DNA of 64,000 bases from Hetaerina americana (lineage: Eukaryota; Arthropoda; Insecta; Odonata; Calopterygidae): positions 4,529,064 through 4,593,063 of the forward strand of contig JAKTNV010000009.1 of assembly GCA_022747635.1 (NCBI GenBank), read 5' to 3'. The notes below the pieces were generated by a model that searched no databases, was not told the DNA's origin, and worked only from the letters and a program-made list of their open reading frames with translations. Each line of letters opens with the position of its first letter. Positions within the stretch are counted from its first letter, which is position 1. A program made the translations under genes and the position numbers. Of the stretch, positions 11,007 to 21,349 are shown piece by piece.

Positions 11007-11139
11007 GTATGAGAGTGAGAACGCCCTCCCGCGGCGTCATGCAGAGGGGCACCTCAAGATTGAATACAGTTGCAATGATCGGTGAAATAAAACGCATTCT
11101 GCATTTCTTCGCTTGAGGATACCGCGTAAACATAACACC

Positions 11140-11390
11140 GAACGCGGAGGATATCTTGGCACCCTGAAAGCATCCGCTAGGGGGTGTACCTTCCTAATTT
11201 TGACCCGAATATTTTTACCCCTACCGTGGTCGGACAATGTTATTCTTATCTCTTATCGTTCGAGGAAAAAATTACACTTTAAATCTATCTGTTCTACATT
11301 TAATCTCTCCAATTTCATTGACGTGATCTCGCCTACCGTAGTGCGATGGGGTATTGATATATTTTCCACATCACTGTTAGCTAAGGAATT
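11140..11390 (-). mobile_element. CR1-B LINE 3' UTR fragment
   Basis: The segment aligns by eye with the 43.3-kb and 51.9-kb copies through blocks such as CGGACAATGTTATTCTTAT, CTTATCGTTCG, TTAAATCTATCTGTTCTACA, GATCTCGCCTACCGTAGT and TTTTCCACATCACTG. No RT codons are retained here. Confidence 0.65.
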
Positions 11391-11691
11391 CGAATCTAGC
11401 TCATCCACTCGAGGGAACGTTAGATTGCAATTGCGCGAGGGTCTTCGTGACAGGGGCAGAAGTCGTTGCAACAGTTCCCCCCTTGCTCGGGATCGCCATT
11501 TCTTTGGTGCGAGAACTACGTGTTGGACTGCGAGTTTACACGAGGTGTACGGACTTGTTTGTCGGCCAAAATCTCTTCGTTAAATGTGTCGTCACACATT
11601 TTGCCTTTTTCAATTTCAAATTAGGCCCATTGATTGCGTTTTATTTATGTAACTGTTACTGAATTTCGTTTCCAAGAGTGTTTTTGAAATA

Positions 11692-12181
11692 CATGGCTTG
11701 TATAAAAACTATCGGGAAAATTTTCGGGAAATTATATTTCTTACAGATAACTATGCCTCAAAATTCTTCCCTTTTACATCCCTTGTTGAGCGTCGACATA
11801 CTTTTGCCATTGCGGCTTTTCCACGACTCGAAGGCTCCCAGGCAGGTGGAAGGTCCTTAAAGGCAAGCTTCTTTGGCCGCACTTAGAGGCCGTGAAATGG
11901 GTTTTGGGAATCGTCGCGATGCCGCTGCAGAAGGTCTTCGCCAGCAGACGCACTCCACTCTGCTCTTTTGATCGTCCGTCCAAAGACCTTCGAGAAGTCG
12001 ATTTAAACGCAGATCTTTCGTATCTTCAAATTTTCAGTGATAATGGTTTGTGCAGAGTCATCTTATCAATGTCAGTACAAAATGCAATCAATCATGTGCA
12101 CATTTAACCGAGGGCCTGAATTCAGCACTTTGCGTACACGTTCGAAAAAATTTGCCACCAATACTTTTTAAACAAACCTTG
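11692..12181 (-). mobile_element. M1 mariner family, complete short copy
   Basis: A 490-bp element with terminal inverted repeats (left CATGGCTTGTATAAAAACTA; right, reversed, CAAGGTTTGTTTAAAAAGTA) and TA on both sides (11690-11691 and 12182-12183). Minus-strand translation shows residual mariner phrases: KIRKICV from the second HTH near 12020, and a KYVDAQQGM tail near 11780 equivalent to the transposase C-terminus. About two thirds of a full transposase, including all catalytic aspartates, is missing. It serves as the uninterrupted reference for the 7.8-9.5 kb copy. Confidence 0.75.
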
Positions 12182-12239
12182 TATTGCCATCTGTTGTGTA
12201 TCATTTAGTTTTGAACGTTCTAATTATCTCGAAAAATGA

Positions 12240-12265
12240 ATGATGGAGAGAGAGAGAGAGATGGA
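12240..12265 (+). repeat. Short GA microsatellite
   Basis: About nine GA dinucleotides followed by a purine-rich stretch. Confidence 0.7.
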
Positions 12266-12335
12266 AGGAAAGAGATTTTAATCTAATTTTTGACTAATTG
12301 CAAGAGAGTTTTATGTCGACAAGGGTAAACGAATT

Positions 12336-12839
12336 ATGCTTAGCCTTGCCAATTGTTCAGTGCACGTTCATAAAATTCACCACAGCCAGTTGACAGGGCA
12401 TGATCCAAGTCTTTGTCCTTTACTTGTAATCCACAGACCTCGCGGAAGTGTTCCCTCACCTCAAGTCCTAAGTTTCCTCTCACCGACATCGCGTCGCGTG
12501 CAAGAAAAACTCAAAGTGGAGCTTTCGAAAGCCAAAACTCCGACGCATTTGCACAGCGCAAATGACTGGTACCCCCTCCCCACCCACCCGCCCGCCAATC
12601 TTCATCCCTCGGCTCGTATTTTTCGCGGTTCGCTGAGTCGCATTCATTTCCTTGGAAATGGTCGGTCTCCCCATCCAAGGCGGCCCCGAGGCGGCGAGCG
12701 GTGGGTCATAACCACCCCCGCCCGGCCTTCCCCTCCGCCGGCTGACGCAAATGCGAGCGGCGCTCGGGATGGACTAGTCTGCTGCGAAGAGATGACGACG
12801 GCAATACGCGGTTATACTGCCACTCGTACGAAGAAATAA
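12336..12839 (+). other. GC-rich 167-codon open frame, not recognised
   Basis: This is the longest open frame in a locally GC-rich, proline- and arginine-rich stretch. No domain, signal peptide or splice context is evident, and the reverse strand is also open in part. The composition suggests an island-like region rather than a conserved protein. It could be chance, or part of a 5' region of a gene outside my recognition. Confidence 0.15.
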
Positions 12840-13068
12840 GTTAATCCCATCCAGGTACGAATGAAATTCACTGGTTGAATGTTTGACAAGAGAGCAGAGA
12901 ATACGTCATCCCTTTTCCAAGAATTATCGCATTTGAATAATGTGGTGCTGCGATAGCATTGTTGTTAACAGTGGTCTGTGGTCAGCAGTGTTATCAACGC
13001 TTAGAAATAGGAGCAAAAGAATCCTTAAGATTGTTACACAATGCTCAAGGCTTCCTCATTGCCATAGA

Positions 13069-13767
13069 CTCAACTTGTACGTCAACGATCTGCCTTCTAC
13101 ACCTCACACTTCCCTTTACTTGTGCGCCGATGACACTGCCATCGCCGCCACATCTCGAACACGCTCCGCGAACATCAGACGACTTACAGCACACCTTGAC
13201 AAACTGCACCGGTGAACACGGACTTGGAAAATACGAATCAATCCTGACAAAAGCACACATATTCACTTTTCCCGCAGACGAAAACGCACACCCCACATTC
13301 CTCTTTTCTTCCACCAACACATTATACCGAGGGCTTCTTCGCACCGATTTCTTGGTGTCATTCTAGACAACCAGCTCACTTTTCAGCCTCACCTCGACTT
13401 TTGCCGTCAGAAGGCAATGGTCGCAAGGAGCCGTCTCTGCTGCCTTTCCTCCGTGAATTCTCCCCTGAATCACGCCGACAGGATGCGACTTTACAGGTCA
13501 ATCAATCGCCCGCAGTTTCTGTACGCTTGCCCCGTGTTTGCCATCCGGAAAACGCTCTGGCGTCACCTTGAAACCATCCAAAACAAGGCTGTTCGATCGT
13601 TACTCCAAGTGAGTCGCTTCACTAGGATGGCCGACGTGCGAGCGGCGCATAAACTCCCGTCCGTCGCGGAGTTTATTCGCTCGCAAGTCGCGTCTTTCAA
13701 ATCCCGCCTCGCACCGTCTGGAAATCCGCTGCTACAAACCATCTGGGACTATGATCCTGGAGAGTAA
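13069..13767 (+). pseudogene. Jockey-clade LINE reverse transcriptase, C-terminal half
   Basis: The frame opens with LYVNDLPST and then the catalytic box as LCADDTAIAAT (the YADD box with Y replaced by C), followed by KIRINPDKS. FLGVILDNQLTFQPHL and AMVARSRLCCLSS follow, then the conserved thumb region with LYRSINRPQFLYACPVF and IQNKAVRSLL. All of it lies in a single frame interrupted only by one TGA at 13213-13215, where relatives have tryptophan. Upstream of 13069 the similarity stops, so it is a 5'-truncated insertion. The protein normally reverse-transcribes its own mRNA at the target site; this copy cannot. Confidence 0.8.
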
Positions 13768-14235
13768 CACACTTATACACTGCCTAAAGATATTACTCGC
13801 CTATGAGTCTTTACTATGTCTTTTAATTTAAAATTTTCTTCATAGTCTTAAGCCGCTCCACGGCCCGACGGATCTCTTCCTCCGTCCTCCAAGTTATTTT
13901 AGTATCATTTTATCCGCTTCACGGTCTTGCTGTCACCCGCTTCCTCTTGCCCAAGTGTTATTTCCCGCTGGGGGAAATGGGCGATCCTCGCCTCCGTTTC
14001 CCCGTTTTGTACCGCTCTATGCTCCGAGTGTGCCGGTGGGCAGTTAGTGCTGTTAGTGACGTACTTTTTTTTTCTTTTGTAAAAAGCCGTTCCCTGTCGG
14101 CTTTCCTTTCTTGTTAGATTAAGAATTCATATTTTATTCCTAGTTTTAAGTTTCATTTTCTCGCAAACCACACTTCCGCCTCAGCCATGTTTCTTCCTTC
14201 AATGCGATGCATTTCTTATGTACAATGACCGGTAA
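13768..14235 (+). mobile_element. Probable 3' UTR of the Jockey-like fragment
   Basis: Non-coding sequence directly downstream of the RT stop, with pyrimidine-rich blocks and a T run at about 14066-14078. I infer it belongs to the LINE from position only; the 3' boundary is not visible. Confidence 0.3.
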
Positions 14236-14444
14236 AGATGGGACTTCACTCACCGGGATGGTTTATACTTGCCCGTTTATGCAGTCAATGGACATTTGTG
14301 TGTGGTCTGGAATACTTATCGTGGATTAACTTCAGAGAGTCATCCCCAGAATATTTCCACTTCCACCCGGATCTCCAAGTCAAATTGACTTGGTGGTTCG
14401 CTTTAAGATTATATGGCAAGTATTTGACGTCCTTGGGATATTAG

Positions 14445-15060
14445 GTTTACAACGAAGAGAAAGGTTAGCTTGAAAGTTAATTTTTGAGGGCATAAACTGG
14501 AGCAGATGCAATATTTTTCCTATCTAGGAAGTGTCCTGGAACAATGGGTTAAAGTAGAAGGCAGCGATGCGTCACAAGAAGGGGGAATTTGAGACGGTGA
14601 CGTTGACCAAGGATGTTAAGAAAAGACTTATAATATTGAGTACTGTTTTTTACGGTTCTGAGACGTGTGTTTTGAATTAAGACGGCAGGTGAAGAGGCTT
14701 TGGAGACGTGGGCGTAGAGAAGGACGAAAAAGTAAAATTGACGGAAAGGAAACCAAATGAGGAGGTGCTAGGAATGGTGAGAAAGGAGAGGGAATTCTTG
14801 GAAGAAATCCAAAGGAGGCGAGAAAGATGAATGTAAAGCATTTAAATTGCCGATAGTACGCTGAAGAATGTGATGACTGGGAGGGAGTTCGTCAACAATG
14901 CATGGCGAGTAAAAGAATGGGCGATTGGCATGGAAAGAAGGAAGGCAGACTGCTTATTCTAGGAGTTGTAAAAGGATTTCCTTTAGTGTTTTGGGTCAGG
15001 TTGTTTTTTTATGAGACTAAGAATTGAAAGAGCACTACGTTTAGTTAAAAATCGGTTGGC
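14445..15060 (+). pseudogene. RTE-A-like LINE C-terminus, heavily decayed
   Basis: Scattered blocks match the RTE-A tail elsewhere in the window: MQYFSYLGSVLE, then a PNEEVLGMVRK-like block, EIQRRREK and a MTGREFVN stretch. They lie in the family order but in different frames with several stops. It is older than the 7.1-kb and 57-kb copies. Confidence 0.6.
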
Positions 15061-15169
15061 TAACAGAAACCCTCTTCCTGCTAATAGAACTCAAAAACAA
15101 ATAAGAAAATATACCCTCTTATAGTATGCTAATAGTTTATACTAATAAACTATCAGTATAGTTAAATTA

Positions 15170-15560
15170 TACTAAACAGAACTATTGTTGAATGGAACCA
15201 GCTGTCTGGAAATTTGTTCAAATCATTTCCATCCAATTTTAGGAGCTTTAAGAATAAGTGTAAAGCGGCCACTGGGTGATAAACTTCATTGATCAGTGAT
15301 TATAATACTATTTTAATTATTTTAAATATTGTTCTGTTGGTGGTGTGGACGGTGTGAGAAGTTATATCTTAAAAGTGAATATTGTGTTAATGGAGTGTGA
15401 TTTTGAACGGTATATGAAATTGAAGAGTGCTTGATTATGGACGGAGTGCGGCGATGGATGGATGGATGGCGGTATATATGGTGTGAACCACCTAGCCCAT
15501 TTGTCATGCGGTGGGTAATCTTTAAGTGTCATTGCATATGAGAGCATGTTGTCTCTGTTC
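15170..15560 (+). mobile_element. CR1/L2-like LINE C-terminal tip and 3' UTR
   Basis: Near 15182-15282 the reading TIVEWNQLSGNLFKSFPSNF, ending in a stop after KCKAATG, matches the last residues of CR1/L2-like ORF2 proteins (consensus like WNxLP...SxxxFK). AT-rich sequence and a short ATGG repeat (about 15455-15470) follow. Confidence 0.5.
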
Positions 15561-15599
15561 TAGTGTGTGTATGCATGTATGTGTATTGTACGAGTGACC

Positions 15600-16215
15600 G
15601 TTGACCAGACTTGACCGTTGCCACCGAGACAATTGCCTAACTGCAATGAGAGTTATATCATGAATAATAATATCTTGCTTACTCGGAGGGGAGACAAGGG
15701 CGCGAACAATGATCAACCCCCAGAATCCGTCAGATTTCAAATGAAAATGCACCATAAAAGGAGAAGATCTTTTCTTAGCTCGACTCTCCCAGCCGACTGG
15801 GCGAGTAGAGGTACGTTCTTACTCCACGTGGCGGCACCACCAAATGCACTCCCCTCGATGGGTACTCCTTCACCACTCCAACGGCCACTGTCACCGCTAC
15901 CGGTCTCTTGGCATTGAGAGAGGTCGAGGGCATGTTCCTCCCCCCGCCCCGGACCTCCCGCGCACATTTATCCTCCCACCTAATCGACCCGTACATCGTG
16001 AACGGATTATAATGCCCTTCGCAGGTCGCCCAAAAAGCCTCTTCTCTTCGTGCATTAGTACACGCCACCACTCTTCCTTGGAGCGCGCCATTCAGCACGC
16101 CTCTGCCTCCTCAAAGGGCGTCCCTTCTGCCATCTTGGGATCTTTCCTGACGTTTCTCATTCCACCGCCAAAACTATAATTTCATCTGCCATCCTTTTCG
16201 TTGAACATATTCAAT
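15600..16215. other. GC-rich stretch, no recognised gene
   Basis: Overlapping open frames occur on both strands (111 codons plus at 15844, 107 codons minus at 16098). None has a motif I know, and frames on both strands being open points to composition rather than selection. Confidence 0.3.
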
Positions 16216-16219
16216 CTCA

Positions 16220-17105
16220 GGAGCCGCATTTTCAGCAGATGGTTCAGTGCTAGCTACAGCCGATGGAGTTAAATATTTGGGAGTTGTTCTAACCCATAAG
16301 CCTTTCGTGGGGAGCACATGTCAGAACAATATGCGCATCCGCTTCCCGAAGAAACTTGGATTCATAAAACGGGTGGTGGGGAAATGTAATGAGAAATTTA
16401 AAGATAGGTGTTATTTTGCTCTAGTTAGACCTCATGTGGAATATGTCGCAAGTATTTGGGATCCGTGGGAGAGAATTCAAGTCCAGATAAGGTAAAGTCC
16501 AGAGAAAATCCGCCAGACTCTTTAAAAGTTGTTACAATAAGAACACAAGTTTGACAGGCCTTTTTAAGTTATTAATCTGGGAGCCACTTGAGATGCGAAG
16601 AGAACAAGCGAGACTTTGACTTTTAGCGATGTTCAGAGCAAACGAGTTAAACGATTAAATACTGAAGTAATTAATATGGTCCCACACTAATTGGGTAGGT
16701 CAGACCGCAAAGATAAAATAAGGGAGATAGACTCCAGTACAGATGTATAGAAATACTCGTCTTTCCCCTTACAATCAGGAATCATAATATTTAGAAATCA
16801 AAGGCACCATGGAAATATTAATTACATTTCATTTACAAGTCAGGACACGATTGAACGTAGCATAGACATGAAGTATATTCGTAAACGTGAATGTGTATGT
16901 TAGTTGATGGTATATGCATTGCGTGCGTGTAAGTAATAAAAGGTTTTGCATGAATATATATACATCTATACGTGTAGATTGGCATGAAAATGTCGGTTAT
17001 GCATGCGATTTCGTTCCCTTTTAGTGGGTGGTGACCTAACACCCCCCGCCACACGCCCTTGCGGCGGCTTGAGAGGTATTATTTAGATGTAGATGAAGTG
17101 ATGCA
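16220..17105 (+). mobile_element. CR1-A LINE: RT C-terminus and 3' UTR
   Basis: The frame 16247-16495 reads KYLGVVLTHK, then KLGFIKRVVGKCNEKFK and YFALVRPHVEYVASIWDP, the C-terminal RT/thumb region of CR1-like elements. Frameshifted remains continue to about 16730. The 3' UTR ends at about 17100 with the signature CCGCCACACGCCCTTGCGG and a short TTAGATGTAGATG tail. The same UTR signature recurs at 36.03, 46.24 and 49.43 kb, which defines the family inside this window. Truncated and inactive. Confidence 0.75.
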
Positions 17106-17109
17106 GGAT

Positions 17110-18480
17110 TAATGCCTCAGATTCCATTTGAAAAAAGCCACGCCTCTGTTCAATAACCGACATTTCTCTATTACAAAAAATGAAATAAAATTAATTCACA
17201 CCGAAGGGATATCATAAGTCTTTGACTACACTGAATAACTTGAAATCACCCGCTATTGGCAACCAGACGAAGAATGTACGATGAAGTGTTTTTCAACTAC
17301 TAATACTTTCTCACAAAAATGGTTCTGAACGAGCCCTGTGAATAAAATCCGGGACGGAAATTTCGACAGTAACTTTAAGAGCTGGAATTCACGAATGACT
17401 TGGCGAAATATAATATAACTTGAAGAGACTCGCATTCACGACTCGTAATTTGAGTGACGACATATGGACGATGCACTTCGCACTCAACGCAAACTAGGGG
17501 CGCGAAACTTGGAGGTGTTGCTATTCGGAGTCGTAAAACACGATAAAGTACTCCACCGCACCCCCAATATCGTGCGTCACCTCTCTTAAGACTCCGATAA
17601 AACTTGCATGCTGTTGTGGGGGCTGGCGTTTTATCGTCGCGACGGCGTATTCTTAAGCGGAAAGGTGGGATCCGGCCCTCTCTTCCCCACTTAACCGTGA
17701 CGGCAGCAATGACTCTCTCGGAAGGCGCTCGGGAGACATTCGTCTCACAATGAGAAAGTCTTTAGCCACTTGACTCAACTTTGCATGTATACGATTATTT
17801 ACGTATTCTCAAGAATGTTGTCGAAGTTTCATCAATATTATAAAGTATGATAAATGCCAATAAATGATAATTCTCATGATTCCCTTAAAATGTTTGTGGG
17901 TTAACGTGCATTTCCTACCATTCAATTCTCATATCACTAGAAAGAGGAGCAAAAGTTCATATTTTTTCACCTTAATTTAAAAACAAAAACAATGCGACGA
18001 TTTTATTAATTTACCAAACAATTCGTGAGTATAGAAATACATGCGGACGATATTTTTATCAAAACCTTTGCGGTACTAATTACATTAAGTTAAAGTTGAT
18101 GGGGGAATTATAAATAATATGGACCGTTGTCGAAACATTTAGGACTATTGGAACCAATTTTGTTTAGCAGCCATTGTTATTGGAAAATTGATGACAGAAT
18201 TCAATGCGAACTTAATATTACTCTTTATCGAGCGCACTTCACTTCGTGGAGTTTTGATTATCAATTTCGAATACATTTAGTCAGCTAAAGCGAGCGTGAT
18301 TTAGTGGATGATGAAGTGAACTATTCACTGAATAATCGTTTTAAAATACCGACATTACCCCACCGATAACTGTAATTGCCCCATGCTGGAACAAGTAACT
18401 TAATTGTATTCACTTTGGGGTAATGATTGATCAAAATATTAACTTTGGTGAGCATATTTAAAAAATAAATAACAGATTAA
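17110..18480. other. No recognisable gene
   Basis: Mostly AT-rich, with a GC-richer patch at 17480-17720. I see no element ends or protein motifs. Confidence 0.4.
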
Positions 18481-18489
18481 ATTATACCC

Positions 18490-19260
18490 TTCGTCAAGTT
18501 CACTACATTAGTAGTTTTGCAAGTTTGAATGTCATCAAGATAGTGTGTTTCGCACTGGTTGAGAGTATTTTTTAAGATATGGTATAACCGTCTGTAGATG
18601 CAGTGGTTCTACAAAAAATAATATACTAATGCAATGATTCCATATGGAAGAAATGTCTTTAAAAAATTAGGAATTCCGCTTGTGGACAGTGTGTATAGAT
18701 ACGAGGCCATCATGATAGAAAATTGTTTTTATGACAAATATAAAATATCTGATTTAAATAAAAAGGAATTGCCATCCAGGGTTAAGTATAAAACAGAAAC
18801 ATTTCATACGAATAAAGTTAGAAGAAAATTGGAGGTCGCTGTGCCTCTAATTTGCAATGAAATACCTTAAATATTTAAGAATATTACAGCCAGTAAATTC
18901 TGTGAAAGGAAGAATAAAAGACTGCTATTATGCAGAATGGATTACGACTGGGAAGAAACGTGGCACCGAATATATGTCGCTTTATAATTGCATACACTTT
19001 AAGCTCTCGTTTTTGTTTACGTGGCATTTGCTGTCAAGCCAGAACTGGCTGGCTTAGCAGGACCAACATTAACTATTCCATTTATAGATTTGTAATATAT
19101 ACTAATATTGTATATTACCGGGATCATGTCACTATGGTATATGATGAAGATTGTCTGTAATTGCATGCTGTGTTGATTGCCTGTTATTCTTTGCATGCCA
19201 TTTATTATGAAGATTTTACTACGATTGTAAATTATAAATAAAAACTACAGGACATGCATG
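18490..19260 (+). pseudogene. L2-like LINE ORF2, C-terminal remnant
   Basis: The reading VYFALVES-like near 18545, then a RYGI/WG-like block, leads into the open frame 18634-18870 with FKKLGIPLVDSVYRYEA and a PLICNEIP ending. This order (VESI..YGI, then FKxLxI.., then an xxN.IP ending) is typical of L2-like RT C-termini. The final helix continues in another frame at 18870-18930. The trailing sequence to ~19260 is an AT-rich probable 3' UTR. Several frameshifts are present. Confidence 0.6.
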
Positions 19261-19569
19261 ATGTTTTGGAGTCTTCGATGCGCACTACCATTATGCCATA
19301 TGCAAGTGCTAAGAGCAATTGAAAATCATTTTAAACATTTTTAAATGAATTTCATCTGTTTTTGAGGGATATCTGCAGTATTTACACTAGCAACGCATTC
19401 CAAGAAATACCAAAAGTGTTGAGGAAAGTAACTATGAACTCGAGTGAAGAATTATTAGGAGATTCAATAATTTGCAGATAAACCTGAAAAAAGCATCTAT
19501 TACGAAGTACAATGAAATCATTTCTAAGCAACTAGGGGGCCGACAGAAAAGCTAAACCTATTCTATAAG

Positions 19570-19985
19570 TAGCGGCGAAGGATCGCGTTGGTAAGATGGC
19601 TTTAGTGATGGGCTTCATCTCAAAGGATCCATGTTTGAATGTAGGTGGCATCAGAATCATTCAGGCGCAAATCGATTCTTAATCAGGGGCCATGTGGAAA
19701 GCACTTCAACTTGAGTACGCCATCCGTCGGATGGGACGTTAAACTGCGGGCCTCTTGGCGCCTAAGAGTAGGATAATTCCATCGCAGGGTTTTTCAACAC
19801 CTTCCCCCAATCGATCCCTGGAAATCGAATCCCACCCGTCCAAGACGGACCTCAGGAATCGGTCGTCTCCCAAGATCTGCAGCCGAGAAGGTGCGCCACG
19901 TTGATCATAGCGACCTGAGGGATCGTCCGCTGAATATCGCTTCGCTTCAAAGCCAAGTGTTTTCGACTTCATCGAGGTCATGACC
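19570..19985 (+). repeat. Possible tRNA-derived SINE-like repeat
   Basis: Near 19575-19650 a stretch has degenerate pol III A-box-like (TTGGTAAGATGG) and B-box-like (TGTTTGAATG) blocks. It is followed by CCATCCGTCGGATGGGACGT, a self-complementary block that I associate with arthropod dispersed repeats. There is no second copy in this window, so the call is tentative. Confidence 0.3.
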
Positions 19986-20024
19986 TCGAAATCATCCTAC
20001 TTATTTCATATTAATCGGACCCAC

Positions 20025-20213
20025 CACAGAAGCTTGCACGCGTACCCTTACGGTTCTTCCGCCTACCAGGGAGCCTTCTAGTCGTGGAAAAGCCGCAAGG
20101 GCAAACGTGTGAGTGGAAGCTAAAGAAGGGATGTGCTCTGGTGAATGTTGAGGCATTATTGTAGCAATATCTGAAATAAAGCTATTTTCCCGAAACATTT
20201 TATACAAACCATG
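20025..20213 (+). mobile_element. M1 mariner family, truncated copy
   Basis: Reverse-oriented relative to the 11.7-kb copy. It carries the transposase C-terminal region (KLHAYPYGSSAYQGAF, stop, SWKS) and ends in TTTTATACAAACCATG followed by TA at 20214-20215. The other half is missing. Confidence 0.6.
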
Positions 20214-21214
20214 TATCACATGGCTTATCAGCATACGATAATCTCTACCAACACCTATCGAATCGACGCTGCATCTCATTCATATGTTCATTGGTTTAAT
20301 TTATTCGAGATATTTTCGGTCTCATCGGTGATAAATAATTATTGTTAAATAAAGTGAAAATATTGTAAATAAATGAAATAGTCGAAGTGGAATCCGACCA
20401 AAGGAAAAGCCAATGAGGAAAACATTTAATAGATTTCAGCGAAGAATTTACACTCACTGGTGAGCATTATCATCCATGAAAAAATAATGTTAAATAAAAC
20501 TGCATCGGAGCTCAGTACCGATACATTTCTCCTCTACGTCTGCAGACTATGACTATTGATTCAAGCGTCATATTAGCAGCACGCATATATTTCGTTTTAT
20601 TTATTATTTGAGTGATGAAAGGTTCAATATAAAATAGGAAATGTGCGAGGACTGCCCAGAGCGTAACCTCCGTTTTGGAGCAGCGTGAGGGGTTGTGGAA
20701 GAGGGAGCCGAATGGTCGCTGTATCGACTGACGCACACAGTAAAGGTCAATACGCCTCGAGCTGCAGTAGTAGGAAGGTCTTTTCGCCACTTGTTGTTTG
20801 TTTAATATAGCGAGTCAAAACTAAAAATACAATTTAAATTCCCGCCAGATGTGAAGTTCGTTCAATGATAAGGTTTTTGCAGATGAAAAAAACTTCAAAG
20901 CTGCTGATATTTATTTTTGGTAAATCCGTGCTCTGTACTGACCAAATGGCAATGAGTGATCAGAATTGTGCGTCAGTGTTGCCGTTCGTTTAAGGGTGAA
21001 CTTCGTGAAATGTCCATGACGACGATGACGCAGTAAATTACATTGTCCATGTACATTGCTCACCCTTCTGTGGTGAGCGATGGACTGCACCCGGAAATTG
21101 ACGAAAACGTTCGTGAAAAAAGGCTTTTCGCGACACCTGAGATCTTTGGAAAGTTTTCCACAGATTTGAACAACTCTTTTGGATGAAAACACGGCTGAAA
21201 AGTTAGGCTAACTA

Positions 21215-21345
21215 CATATTTTGAGCTCATTTCGAAGAGGCACTTCAAGATGCCGTAGTCGGTTGGCTGCGATCTCGGGCGGCAGAATATAATGATGAAG
21301 GAATTTGTAAACTAGTTCCGAGATATGACAAATGTTTAAATCTCT
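21215..21345 (+). pseudogene. Mariner transposase C-terminus, remnant
   Basis: Reading across frames gives DAVVGWLRSRAAEY, then KLVPRYDKCLNLFGEYV and a stop. This matches the C-terminal tail of the mariner at 60.5 kb (IQKLVTRYDKCLNLLGDYV). Sequence from 20880 to 21210 may be the rest of the same element, but I cannot read transposase motifs there. Confidence 0.6.
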
Positions 21346-21349
21346 TCGG

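Noticed and set aside
12336..12839. A host gene exon
   Set aside because: No recognised domain or splice sites and a composition-driven open frame; kept only as an unassigned feature.
15737..16179. Gene in the GC-rich block at 15.7-16.2 kb
   Set aside because: Competing open frames on both strands and no recognised family.
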